From Chrysophaeum taylorii (Eukaryota; Sar; Pelagophyceae; Pelagomonadales; Pelagomonadaceae), in the NCBI GenBank assembly GCA_029834535.1, contig JAQMWT010000544.1, positions 124,001 through 188,000 on the forward strand: 64,000 nt of DNA. Direction: 5' to 3'. The notes below the pieces were generated by a model that was given only the letters and a program-made list of their open reading frames with translations, had not been told where the DNA came from and searched no databases. This document shows, in pieces, positions 32,902 to 42,465 of this stretch. The position numbers and the translations under genes are program-made. How positions within the stretch are numbered: position 1 is the stretch's first letter; every line of letters begins with the position of its first letter.

Positions 32902-33000
32902 CCTAACAGGATTTCTTCAAGTAACAATAGTCATGTCTTCGGTCTTGTGGTTGACTTTGAACTTACCAAAATGAATAAAATCAAGGATCCCACGTGTTCG

Positions 33001-35405
33001 ACACACCCACTCTCGATTCGATAAAAGTTCGGGTGGGCGTTCAGCATTGGAATTTTTAATGGTCTCGACTGCTAAGAGGGTGGTGGGAGTGCGAGCGTGA
33101 GCACGCAGGGCGTTCGTAAAGACCGCAGTTTTATGGCTCTCTGGTGGTCGACGTGGTCAAGGGACTTCATCCGGCGCAACGCGGCGGCCATTTGCTTATC
33201 CCCAATGTCGCTCGCGCTGCCCGTCGTGTATTCCCGGATACCAATTGGCGCGAGTAATGGTTCCAATCCCGACGGTCCCGGGCAATCCCAGCATCAAAAT
33301 GTCAACTCCCGTCACGTTTTTGGGCGATATCACCACGGCCTATTTGGCGGTTAAATTGGCCGCATTGCACCTGTCTGGGAAAGCCCCCCTTTTCTTTGAT
33401 GCCCGGTATTATGGCTCCCGGGATGGTTGTGATGTTCAGACCGCACTCGCTGTCGCTGCGCCCTAATATGATTCGGCGTGCGCTGGCATTTGTTCTTGCT
33501 TGCGGTTGCCGAGGACACCTCGGACGCCGACGATAGTGTTCCTGTATGGCTGGACAGGGAGGTTACCCTACGTCGCTTTGATTTTTCGGGCTTCTTCATC
33601 GACTACTACTACCCGCAACAGAATGTAAGCAACCGGGTGCAAGTTGTAACAACAGCATAAGGTACGTCCACATCACAACTGGTGACGATGAGGGGTAGTT
33701 AAACGCGACTGCCAAAAAGGGGAAGGTCGGCGACAACGCTTCCAGGGGACAGTGCGCGGAGATGTTTGAGCTACTGGAGGGGATGAAGAAACAGGTACCC
33801 AGTGGGCAACAGGTAGCTGGAAGGCGAATGGTCCAATCGGGGTCGTCGCCGTGCCGCGCGAAGAGGGGTAGGGCCCCGCCCACGTCCTGCCGCCTGACGT
33901 ACGTGCGACGGAGTGTGGCGTCTTGCTGAGAACGGAAGGCCTGGGTGAGGCGGCGACGTGGCTGAGGGCAGCGAGAGCGCAGCTTGCCCGACCCAAGGCA
34001 TTGGCGAGGCCCCGCTCGCGGTAGATACGGCAAAGTTGGAACACGTTGGCCTCGGCGAAGTTGGCGCTGCTGCTGCTGTCGCTGTCTGTCAGCCCACGAT
34101 AAGGGGTCCTTTTCAGCTGGGCTCCCTTCTCGACCAATTTTTTTCTCTGGAGAAACTGTCGCTCTTGTTTCGTCGAACAGCGCCCTAGGGCTTCACTTCA
34201 ACACGAAGTGGAAGAATATCTGTTGTTGATGCGAACGCGTCGGACGAAGAACGCGCGGAACAACAATGGTCTCACTGCAAACACCCGCGGCCGCGCCTCG
34301 GCGGGTTACCATCCTGGGTGGACAAAATTCATGCGGATCGTTTGGAGCGGATGGCAGGGTGGCCTCGCGGCACGGCTGCAGCCGTTCAACTCGAGAAATG
34401 ATGGTGACCACCACGCGTCGTTCTCGTAGCACACCCGCTGCAATTTGATAATATCAAGGGCCGGCCAACCAACAGCGAGCGCGAGGTCGAGGACTGTACA
34501 AGCAGAATCAGCTGCGGAGCCAGGGAGCGGACTACTCACAGCAAGCTGCACATCGTTTGCGCTGGCACGGGTGATGGTGCTCGGCCGAAACGTCATCAGC
34601 AATGGAGATTTGGCATTGCCATCATGGCAGGACTCGAAGACAAGGTGACTGGCGGCGCCATAACACATTTGAACTTGAGGAAAGAGCGCCTCAATCATCC
34701 GTGCGGCGTACGGGCCGGTCGACGCGCGGGACGCGGAAGGTGACGCTCGTCTGTGAATTGGAATACCGGTCTTACCACCGAGAGCTCCTCCCAGGTGCGG
34801 CCGACGGAAAAATCGAAGTTTTTTGGCACGAGTATCATATCTGCGTCACGGGTCGCGGCGGACACACCCGCATTCATGCTAGCGCTAGTGGCGACCAATC
34901 AATCACCTTAGATAGATCCAGAAGGCTGCGCGGCCGTTTCGCGTTCTTGCGTATGTTTATGACTGCAGACTGGGATCCTAGGGCGTGGCTTGTGCCGGCT
35001 CCTACGGCCATTAAAGTCTCTCGGGTCGATTTACGCCGTCTCTCAGAGAGACGCCACCGCGCGATCGACATTTTTTTCCTGCCAACACCAGAAAGAAAAC
35101 GGCGGTTAGTCGTGTGCCTTTCTCTTTCTTCACGATAGAACCGCTGGACGACGTTTCCCTATCTTCGTCTCTGCTCCTTGGCGTGCTCATCTTCTCTTAT
35201 CGCCGCCATCTTCTCGCCCTTCTTCTTCTCCCATTCCTCCCTCGTGCACTTCTCCGTCCGCCGTGGTCGGTCATTCTTACTAAAAAAACAAGACTCGCCA
35301 ACTGCCTCATCATCCATCGTGCCCCCTCATCTCGTCTCGTCTCGTCTCGTCTCGTCTCTTCTCTTCCAAAAAAAAACACGCAAGGACGAATAATGATAAA
35401 AGGTC
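33001..35405. other. Repeat-rich intergenic region
   Basis: At 33055-33180 lies another copy of the LTR-like repeat (CTCGACTGCTAAGAGGG). At 33660-34140 is a stretch about 70% similar by eye to 21400-21690, the interior of the candidate element. No ORF can be supported from 34200 to 35400. A (CTCGT)n microsatellite spans about 35330-35357. Confidence 0.5.
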
Positions 35406-35410
35406 AGAGA

Positions 35411-35917
35411 CTAGAGGGTGAAGGTGCCGAAGGAAGGGCCGTCTTCGTCTTGCGGCTCAGAGGTGTTGACTTTGGAGTAGTCGAGGTTGGCATAGGTCGC
35501 ACTCGCCGTGATGCGGTACTTGACCGAGACCAGAACGTAGAGGAATGCGACTACGAGTAGTTGGATGCCCGGCCACAAGAGGATCGAGGTAAAGCCGAGC
35601 ATGGCTGGTGTCGTAGCGACGTAGAGGCTGGCCCGAATCCAGCCGTGATGAAAAGCCGTATCCTCAATCAGTCGGTCCTTGAACTTGAGACACGCGTAGG
35701 AGTGGCAGTAGAGCGCGGGGAGCTCGATGACGGCGACGAGGAGGCCAACGGCAAAGGTGTAGACGGCGGCGAGGATCTGCCAGAATCCAACGTTCAGGAA
35801 GCAGCCGACGACCCCGACACCTAGGCAGACGATCGTCGTGATGGCGCCGGCGATCCCGGCGTATCGGTCCCACGGGACCATCTGGAACGTGTTGGACACA
35901 TTGCTGAGAGAGGCCAT
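35411..35917 (-). CDS. TVP18/CG6151-P-like four-pass membrane protein
   Basis: 168 residues, ATG at 35917. Four hydrophobic segments lie at about residues 20-42, 45-68, 98-116 and 118-135. The second contains V-G-L-L-V-A-V-I-E-L-P-A-L-Y-C, matching the V-x-E-[IL]-P signature of the TVP18/Flower (CG6151-P) family. That family includes Golgi membrane proteins of yeast and the animal Flower protein. The C-terminal tail is short, acidic and polar. A role in Golgi or vesicle membranes is an inference from the family. First gene of the compact minus-strand cluster; 113 bases from the next ORF. Confidence 0.65.
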   Translation of the reverse strand: MASLSNVSNTFQMVPWDRYAGIAGAITTIVCLGVGVVGCFLNVGFWQILAAVYTFAVGLLVAVIELPALYCHSYACLKFKDRLIEDTAFHHGWIRASLYVATTPAMLGFTSILLWPGIQLLVVAFLYVLVSVKYRITASATYANLDYSKVNTSEPQDEDGPSFGTFTL

Positions 35918-36030
35918 TAATTATGTCGGCGAAGCTCTTTCCATCGTGCTTCGTCTATCTGGGGTCTGTTTTGTTGTTGTGTCAACGGACGTGTAACAGC
36001 AACGGATCTCTATCTTTTTTTCACTCAGTC

Positions 36031-36900
36031 TCACAAGCCCCCCGATGCGAGGCCGAGGAGGTGGCCGTCGACGATGAGGTCGACATCGTAGGTGCAAGGG
36101 AGGATGAGGATTGTGCGGAGGGAGAGGAGGTCGAACCTAAGTTCGGGGGGGTTGATGGTGGGCGCGAGGCCCTCAATTGTGGGGAAGCTGGTGGGGCTAA
36201 GGGAGCGGAAGCCATCTGTATCGTCGGGGTCGGGGACGACCTCGAGGCGCGCCGGAAATTGGAGTCTGAGGAGAATCGTCGGCGCGGAAACGTCGTCTGC
36301 GGGAGGAAAGAGGACGAGGTCGTCGCCGTCGTCGTCGGGAAAAGAGGGTCCCGCGAAGGTCTCGAAAGCAACCCGGGCCTTGGCGACGTCGTCGTCCGAA
36401 GCCGCATCTTTGCGCCGAACGCACGTGGCAGCCTCCACGACGAAGGACCAGGTCGTCCCTTGGAGTTCGGAGACGGCGTTCTGGACCACCGTGTCCAGCA
36501 TCGTTGCCGGTCGCTTGGAGGCCGTGGTGATAAGGGTTCTCGCCAGGCGACGAACGACCCGGAACAGAGTCTCGGCGCGCAATCGCGACGCGCAATCGCG
36601 GCGTCCAGTAGTGCCGTAGATCTGTTGGTGCCATGCTGCCTCGCTCGTCGCGGCGCCGAATGGGCCTCTGAAGAGAACCCGGAATTGTCGGCACACGACG
36701 GGGAGCGCGGCGCGGTGTTGCCTGAGCCCCTCGATCACGCTGCTCGTCGAGAACAACGGCCGAGTCAACGTCTCGAAGGGAGCTGCGTCGACGGCGACAG
36801 ACGAGGTAAGCCGCCAGTACGAGCAACGCCCCGCGGGACTCACGCTCGCCAGGTAGCTCAGGACGTGCTGCGCGACGGGAGATGGAATTCTAGTGTCCAT
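36031..36900 (-). CDS. Hypothetical protein, possible degenerate F-box-like N-terminus
   Basis: 289 residues from the ATG at 36900 (a GTG two codons earlier is only an open frame). The N-terminus I-P-S-P-V-A-Q-H-V-L-S-Y-L-A-S-V, with later V-C-R-Q-F and a W-H-Q-Q-I-Y-G, has the spacing of an F-box followed by a Trp motif, but this is weak. The remainder is mixed helix with Asp-rich loops; no signal peptide, no membrane segment. The antisense frame is open along most of the same span, so codon composition alone does not settle the strand; the minus strand is chosen because it keeps ordinary amino-acid composition and fits the cluster's direction. Confidence 0.5.
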   Translation of the reverse strand: MDTRIPSPVAQHVLSYLASVSPAGRCSYWRLTSSVAVDAAPFETLTRPLFSTSSVIEGLRQHRAALPVVCRQFRVLFRGPFGAATSEAAWHQQIYGTTGRRDCASRLRAETLFRVVRRLARTLITTASKRPATMLDTVVQNAVSELQGTTWSFVVEAATCVRRKDAASDDDVAKARVAFETFAGPSFPDDDGDDLVLFPPADDVSAPTILLRLQFPARLEVVPDPDDTDGFRSLSPTSFPTIEGLAPTINPPELRFDLLSLRTILILPCTYDVDLIVDGHLLGLASGGL

Positions 36901-37111
36901 CGTCACACGGTATTATGTTTCAGCAATAAGTAGTTTTTCGGCACTTTTTGAAAGAAAGAAAATGCTATCCGGTGGTGCGAAAAACCGATCCGTTAACTTC
37001 CTTTCGGGAAGAGCGGGAGGCCGAAATCATTGTTTTCCTTCGAATTATTGTGACACTTTTATGTTCATAGAACGACACATTTTATTGTTGAAGTTCGTCG
37101 TACCTCCTTAC

Positions 37112-37140
37112 TGTAGTAGTAGTAGTAGTAGTAGTAGTAG
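37112..37140 (+). repeat. (TAG)n microsatellite
   Basis: About nine TAG triplets between two minus-strand genes. Confidence 0.9.
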
Positions 37141-37161
37141 TTCAACGCAAAATCAAATACA

Positions 37162-38088
37162 TCAGCCCTGTCTTTGAAGGGCGGGGTGGACCATCCGACG
37201 TCGACTCGCGAGGAGGGCCAAGATGAAAATCAAGATCGCCGAGGGCACGAACCAGCAGCACAAGCAGGAGGATTGGCGCTGGGTTCGGACGCGGATCGAG
37301 GCGACCGAGGCCGCGTAGCGCCACATGACGTACTTGAAGCGCGAGGAGTGGCACAAGCGGCCAATGACAAACTGGACCCCGATGAGCACGACATTTCCCC
37401 AGAAGGCAACTCTGTACTGTGGTTTGTGGAACTTGCCGCTGGGGTAGTTTGCTATGACGTCGGTGCCGCTGATCGCCGACAAAAAAGTAAAGTAGCAGCC
37501 CGCATCCCACCAGAACTTGTGCAAGGCAGCAGCTGGGGAGAGCGTGATGAAGGTGCGGCAGCACGAGGCCGCCATTGCCGCCGCGACGAGGGCGTGGACG
37601 CTCCAGAAAAAGACGTTGAACAAGCACATCCATCGTTCGAGATCGCAGGCTGAAAGTTCGTTGCGTTTTCGGATAGCGAACCTCGTCGAAAAGGCCGCGG
37701 CGCAGGTCATGTTCCAGGAGCACACCAACAGCATGATCCGAATCTTGGTGTTGTCCGTGGGGAGGACGCTCGGGAGCATGAAGAAGAACGACGCGTAGGT
37801 TGTAAACCAGCAGCAATAGTATTGCACCGAGTACTGCCTCGTTTTGAGGACCCCCGTCAGCGACAGCATGAAGGCGACGACGCACCGTCGCATGAAGATG
37901 TCCCCTTTGCGGACGCGACGGAGGCGTTGGTTGGCGATGTGGGCTATCGCGCCTTGCCCAGCGCCCGCGGTCACGAGGCCGTCGCCAAACCGTCGCTCGG
38001 TGTTTATTGCCTGGAGTGGCCGCCGTCGCGCGCGCATTCCGCGACCCCCTTCGGGCGTCCCCGGCGGGCCTTGCCGATCCACCGCCAT
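37162..38088 (-). CDS. Polytopic membrane protein, family unknown
   Basis: 308 residues, ATG at 38088. After an Arg-rich N-terminal ~65 residues there are six to seven hydrophobic segments: around residues 68-80, 90-108, 115-135, 150-178, 190-210, 228-245 and 270-292. Several Cys and Trp residues sit in the segments. Seven segments with a basic N-terminus would fit a receptor-like or transporter-like fold, but no family signature is recognised. The stop at 37162 and the 60-base gap to the next gene's stop at 38149 show tight packing. Confidence 0.55.
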   Translation of the reverse strand: MAVDRQGPPGTPEGGRGMRARRRPLQAINTERRFGDGLVTAGAGQGAIAHIANQRLRRVRKGDIFMRRCVVAFMLSLTGVLKTRQYSVQYYCCWFTTYASFFFMLPSVLPTDNTKIRIMLLVCSWNMTCAAAFSTRFAIRKRNELSACDLERWMCLFNVFFWSVHALVAAAMAASCCRTFITLSPAAALHKFWWDAGCYFTFLSAISGTDVIANYPSGKFHKPQYRVAFWGNVVLIGVQFVIGRLCHSSRFKYVMWRYAASVASIRVRTQRQSSCLCCWFVPSAILIFILALLASRRRMVHPALQRQG

Positions 38089-38148
38089 AGTACTTACGAT
38101 GACTGAAGAAAGACGACAGCATTCCTCCTATTGATTACTGCTATAGTA

Positions 38149-38253
38149 CTATTCCCGCCGCCGAACGGGGTCCCAGGGTCGGAGGGGTGGGGCGCGCATT
38201 TCGGGACCAGCGGGAAAGGATGTGTCGTACGGGGGGACGCCCCCCCCGAGTCC

Positions 38254-38288
<35 letters not shown>

Positions 38289-39345
38289 CCTTCTCCCCGA
38301 GCAGCTTGATGGTGGCGTAGTTGAAGCGCGCCGAAAGCGCCGCCCTTTGCTCGGGGTCTTTCCAGAAACGGGCCTTGAGGAGCGAGGGATCTTCGACCTT
38401 GCCCGGGTAGTCGGCGGTGCAGAGGGAAAAGTCCGAGACGCTCCAGTCGGCCTTTGGGTCGTCGTAGCCTTCCGGGTCGTCGTCGTCGTGGAGCGTGGTG
38501 TCGAGGCGGTCGACGAGCATCGCGTAGGGTCGGCCGCCGTAGGACAAGCGACACTGGCCGCCGGGCGCGAGGTCCTCGCGCATCTTTGCGTGGATGTGGA
38601 ACTGGTCGGTCGGGCGGAAGATGGTGTGTTCCTTGCAGACGACTCCCAGAATCCTGCCAATCGCTCGTCTCGGGACGAGCTGGCCGAGGTCCCGTCGGCC
38701 GAGGCGGTAGCTCGCTCGCTCCTCCGGCTTTGTCAAATTCGAAACGAGGTCATCGACGCGGTCGACGAAGTCCTCTCCTACCACTGCGTCGTCCTGCAGC
38801 AAGACCCCATACTCGTATTCAGACGAGAGCAAAAAACCGAGGAAACGAAGATACGTAAGCCACCACGCCGTCGGGCCTCGGGCCTGCTTGATTCGGACCC
38901 CGAGGAGCTCGAAGTCGTCGCGCAACGAGTCGTGCTTGTCGGTGGCATTGAAGACCACTAGTCCCGGGATTCGCGGAGCGAGGTGTGAGCGCACGTGTTC
39001 TTTTGTTTCGGCTTTCGAGCTCGCGACGGCGAACAGCACTTTGCCTCGTGGGAGCTGTGGGACGGGTCCCCCGAAAAACGTGCGTCTGCGCGCGGGCGCG
39101 TCGGGCTCCCACGCGGGGACATCAGGGAGTCGTTGGTCGAGGAGTGCTCCGCACACGAAAAATTCGGGCAAGCCGCGCCACAAGCAGCTGCTCCGCGCCT
39201 TTTCTTCTTCTTCTTCGCCACTCTCGCAGACGCACCAGTGGGTCCAGGGCGTGCGCTCGTAGCACTCTGCTGCCGCGGGGTCGTACCGCTTCCATTTCTC
39301 CAGTGGTTGCGCCCGGCAGACCGCCAAGAACAGCACCAACAACAT
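38149..39345 (-). CDS. Secretory glycosyltransferase-like protein, single domain
   Basis: 398 residues with a clear signal peptide (M-L-L-V-L-F-L-A-V-C-R-A, cut near residue 12). Residues ~28-75 form a Cys module (W-T-H-W-C-V-C, S-C-L-W-R, F-F-V-C-G). Residues ~100-340 resemble a GT-A glycosyltransferase: a first strand G-K-V-L-F-A-V, then W-W-L-T-Y-L-R-F-L-G-F-L and, at 180-187, V-L-L-Q-D-D-A-V, a D-D motif in the place where metal-binding acids sit. The pattern is closest in feel to GT25-type enzymes, but the family is not certain. The C-terminus has a polyQ run (TTG repeat on the plus strand, about 38252-38290). Paralogous to each third of the gene at 42466-45405. Confidence 0.6.
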
Positions 39346-39403
39346 CTCACTAAATTATTGTTCCAGCCCCCCGAACAATAATAGTAAATTCTCAACTCGT
39401 TTT

Positions 39404-39457
39404 GAGAGGAAGCTATGACACTTACCCCTGCACCACGTCCCCACCATAGTTCTCACA
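39404..39457 (+). repeat. Left direct repeat of the Copia remnant
   Basis: GAGGAAGCTATGACACTTAC through GTTCTCACA; matches 42406-42462 with about four differences. May be a very short LTR or an LTR end. Confidence 0.65.
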
Positions 39458-40584
39458 TCCCCATTTCAGTTCTCACATGGCAGCAGGTGTTCTCCACGGT
39501 CGAGCCTGTGCTTGACTTCGTGGCGACTCCTCTTTGGCTTCAGTTCATTGCTACGTGTTCGGTTCGTTCTCGTCTCTCATGTCCTCGATCGCAATTAAAG
39601 ATAGCAAGCTTTCGCAAAAACTTGATGCCTTCAGCGGTGAGCGACATTTTTTTTTTTCCACCAATGGTCACGTCGTCGTCGCGAACATACAACGTTGATA
39701 TCCATGAAAACCGCGACATGAACTTCACGCGACTTTACAAGCGCAACACCGATGTCTACATGGGCCATGGGGATCGCGTAGCGAACTTCCTCAACAAGTT
39801 CATCATCGGAGTATACAAGTTGCTCGGCATTGTACCTATCACCGGAGTTCAAGTTGCTCGGCATTGTACCTGATCCGACGCACCCTCGAGTGTGTCCTCG
39901 CATTTGACTACGTGCATCGTGCTTCAAGACTTACTGGCTTTGTTTTATCGTCTCGCGTTTCGTACCGACGACTGTGGTTGTACCCTTGAGAAGTTCAACA
40001 ATAAACAACTTCGATGGCATGCACAACCACTACCGTTGCGCTATCCGCCGCGTCGTCAGCCACGACTTCAGACTCTTCCAACTGACCTACCCTAGACGCT
40101 CCCCTTTCCCAACAACCTGGCTCTACTCGGTTCCGACGCACTACCCAATGTCATTTTGTCGCCTGCGAGGATCACTTTAAGAGGGACTGCCGCAAGTTTC
40201 AAAGTTCCTAGCTATTCCACGACAACGCGCTACCCACCATCGCCGTTCTTCTCAACAGCGCAACACTTCCAATGCCTCCAAAAACACCCAACAACACCAA
40301 CCCAAAACCACCACCACTAACACTACCTTTTCTGCTCCTATGCCTACTCCCACCTTGACTGATTCTAGTTCCACTCCGCCGCTTTTCTTAATACCACCAT
40401 CTATTCCACCCCCTTCACCGCCTTAAACGGCCACACCCACCGTCTCACATACCCCTCCCGATACTCTGTCTCATGCCAATCAAGATAATTCCAAGTCAGC
40501 GTGTGTACCGCCGAATGTCTGATGCAAGCACATCAACAACCCCATCCCACGGAAGCCCCTCGTTTTTTTTTTTAGCTCCCATTG

Positions 40585-40830
40585 CACAGGCGCCCTTCGT
40601 TCTGTATTTTCCGCTATTCGTTGCTCCTCTCCTCGTTCTGTATTTTCACCTCGTCGTTGCTCCTCCCCTCGTTCTGTATTTTCCCCTCGTCGTTGCTCCT
40701 CTCCTCGTTCTGTCTTTTCACCTCGTCGTTGCTCCCCTCCTCGTTCTGTATATCGCCTATTCGTTGCTCCACTCCCCGTTGTGCATTTTCACCTATTCGT
40801 TGATCCACTCCTCGTTGTGCTTGTCGGTTT
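40585..40830 (+). repeat. 36-bp minisatellite within the Copia remnant
   Basis: About six or seven copies of a GTTGCTCCTCTCCTCGTTCT-based 36-base unit, each encoding a 12-residue hydrophobic repeat (V-A-P-L-L-V-L-Y-F-H-L-V). The copies diverge to the right. Confidence 0.8.
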
Positions 40831-41760
40831 TGGTAAAACCAGCGAATCACGTTCCATCGCGCATTTCACCCGCCACAACTAAGCTGTGCCTGTCAATTTT
40901 TCGCGTGCGCAGCTTTCGTGCTTCCTATTTGGTTGGATCGCTCATCTTCGGGATCCTGGACAGACGCTTCTTTGCTGTGTGATTTGTGGTTCTCCTTCGC
41001 GCACTATCGCCTTTTCGCCGCTTTTCTGACATTTAAAATCCGGTTTTGCTATCGCAGTGAATTCCGTGCTCAGCACTGCGACGCCATCTGCAACGTTCTT
41101 ACGTGCCACAACTGTTTTGCCACTATCGCCAACCCACCGATGGTTTCAAAATCATTTACACGCTCCGTCGCTCTTGGTATGGTTGCAAACAAGCTTGTCG
41201 TAACTGTTGGCTTTACTTAGAACGCTTCCTTGTCAATGATTGTAGCTTTGTCCGCGATTCTGGTGCCACTTGCAGCTACACACTCATGCTTATAGTCTAC
41301 TGTCGTTCAGCGCCTTGTTCTCGTCGTTGATGATCTTCTTCTGGCGCACCCTTGTCCTTGCCTTGGTCATTACCCAGCCTTCGTCCTCCGTTTCCGAACC
41401 TTCACTGATGTCAACGAGCTTGATCTGACCACTTACGTTGGTCTCCGCATTACGCATGCTCGCGCACAACCAGACTTGACTCCCGCTCCCAAAGTTCTTC
41501 CTCTTTCTGCGGCTGCTTCTCCTGCACCTGGCTCCCCTGCTCACGTCTTCATGGCACGCATCCCTTTTCGTCGTATTCTCCGTTGTGTCTTGTTTCTTTC
41601 TGTTATGCCTCGCCCTGATATTCACTTGGACCGTCAATCCGTGTGCGCCTTTTACTGACAATCCTGGTAAACCCCACTGGCGCGCCTTATCTCATACCCT
41701 CCGTTATCTCCATGGTACTCAAGATCTTGCCCTTGTTCTTGGTCGCGCTTCTAAAACCCT

Positions 41761-42138
41761 TTGTGTCTCTGTGGTTATTCCGACTCCAGCTGGGCCGACG
41801 ACCCTGATGACCGCCACTCCACTACTGGTTTTTGTTTTCTCCTTGGTGGCTCTATGATCTCCTACTGCTCCCGCTCGCAGTACCTCCTCGCCCGCTCCTC
41901 TTTTGAAGCTGAATTGCTCGCTCTTTACGCCGCCGCTACTGCTAAGCTCTCTTGGCTTCTCAACCTTTTCGATGAATTTGCTCTCCCTCGTCACACGGTA
42001 CCAATGTATGTCGATAACAGAACCACCGTCACCCAAGTCCGTCTCCAATGTCTCGCGCGGCGCACCCGCCACCATATTGATATTCGTTTTTACAGCACCG
42101 CCGAATATCATCATCGCAACCACATCATTGATCTCTAA
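41761..42138 (+). pseudogene. Copia RNase H fragment
   Basis: 125 codons with the family order: G-Y-S-D-S-S-W-A, D-D-R-H-S-T-T-G-F-C-F, S-F-E-A-E-L-L-A-L, D-N-R-T-T-V and H-I-D-I-R. It is open internally, but upstream and downstream parts are in other frames and broken. Confidence 0.85.
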
Positions 42139-42405
42139 CACATTCCCTACCTTGACAACATTAGCGATATCTTCACCCGCAGTACGGAAGCTCCTTCCTT
42201 CCTCCGGCTTCGTGCTCGTTACCTCACCTCGTGACTTCTTCGCCCGATATCTCATATGTCTCTTTCTGCCACAATGCCTTTCCTGACGTCTGTCTTCCTT
42301 CAAGCTTCTCCTCTGTAAGCGTCTCAACTTACCCCTTCTTCCTTTTCTTTCTTTTCCAGCACTTAGCCCTTTTTTTTCCTTCTCTTTCTTTTCCAGCACC
42401 TGTTG

Positions 42406-42462
42406 TGTGAGGAAGCTATGACGCTTACCCCTGCACCCCGTCCCCACTACAGTTCTCTCACA
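42406..42462 (+). repeat. Right direct repeat of the Copia remnant
   Basis: TGTGAGGAAGCTATGACGCT through TTCTCTCACA, four bases from the stop codon of the three-domain gene. Confidence 0.65.
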
Positions 42463-42465
42463 CGT

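Larger units (their letters stand above)
18440..33000 (-). repeat. Tandem array of DUF674-like gene units
   Basis: Five minus-strand homologous genes (A to E) lie in repeated units. Shared flanks recur in the same order. Left of each gene there is a block starting near AAGCTAAGAGCTCCCTGCTA (seen near 22757, 25268, 29595 and, diverged, 31695). Right of most ATGs there is a block with CGTGTTCGACACAC (20390, 24725, 30755, 32993). Further right are GCCGAAGAGGAAGGTGATCA-like sequence (20797, 24905, 29240, 30942) and a CGCTCGTTATGGTTGTTG block (20870, 24975, 29300, 31005). A diverged right flank at 18440-18660 shows that a further unit once lay to the left. Spacers A-B and D-E are homologous and longer; B-C and C-D lack that segment. 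The array grew by segmental duplication, with later insertions. Confidence 0.8.
39404..42462 (+). mobile_element. Decayed Ty1/copia remnant between two paralogous genes
   Basis: Readable pieces in order: a Gag-type zinc-knuckle-like stretch near 40150-40200 (C-x4-C-x2-H-x4-C), a 36-bp minisatellite, a reverse-transcriptase piece at about 41110-41330 (W-Y-G-C-K-Q-A, from the Y-G-L-K-Q-A motif) with V-V-D-D in a different frame just after, a connection domain near 41600-41720 (R-P-D-I, L-R-Y-L-H-G-T-Q-D), and RNase H at 41761-42138 (Y-S-D-S-S-W-A, S-S-F-E-A-E). The frame shifts several times and integrase could not be found, so it is dead. Both ends carry a ~50-base direct repeat. Confidence 0.75.

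Noticed and set aside
35923-36933. 336-codon plus frame opposite the gene at 36031-36900
   Set aside because: Composition is skewed to Glu/Gly/Arg/Val, as expected of an antisense frame; the minus frame is more protein-like, although this is not certain.
38252-38290. (TTG)n run as a stand-alone repeat locus
   Set aside because: It is the polyQ-coding part of the gene at 38149-39345.
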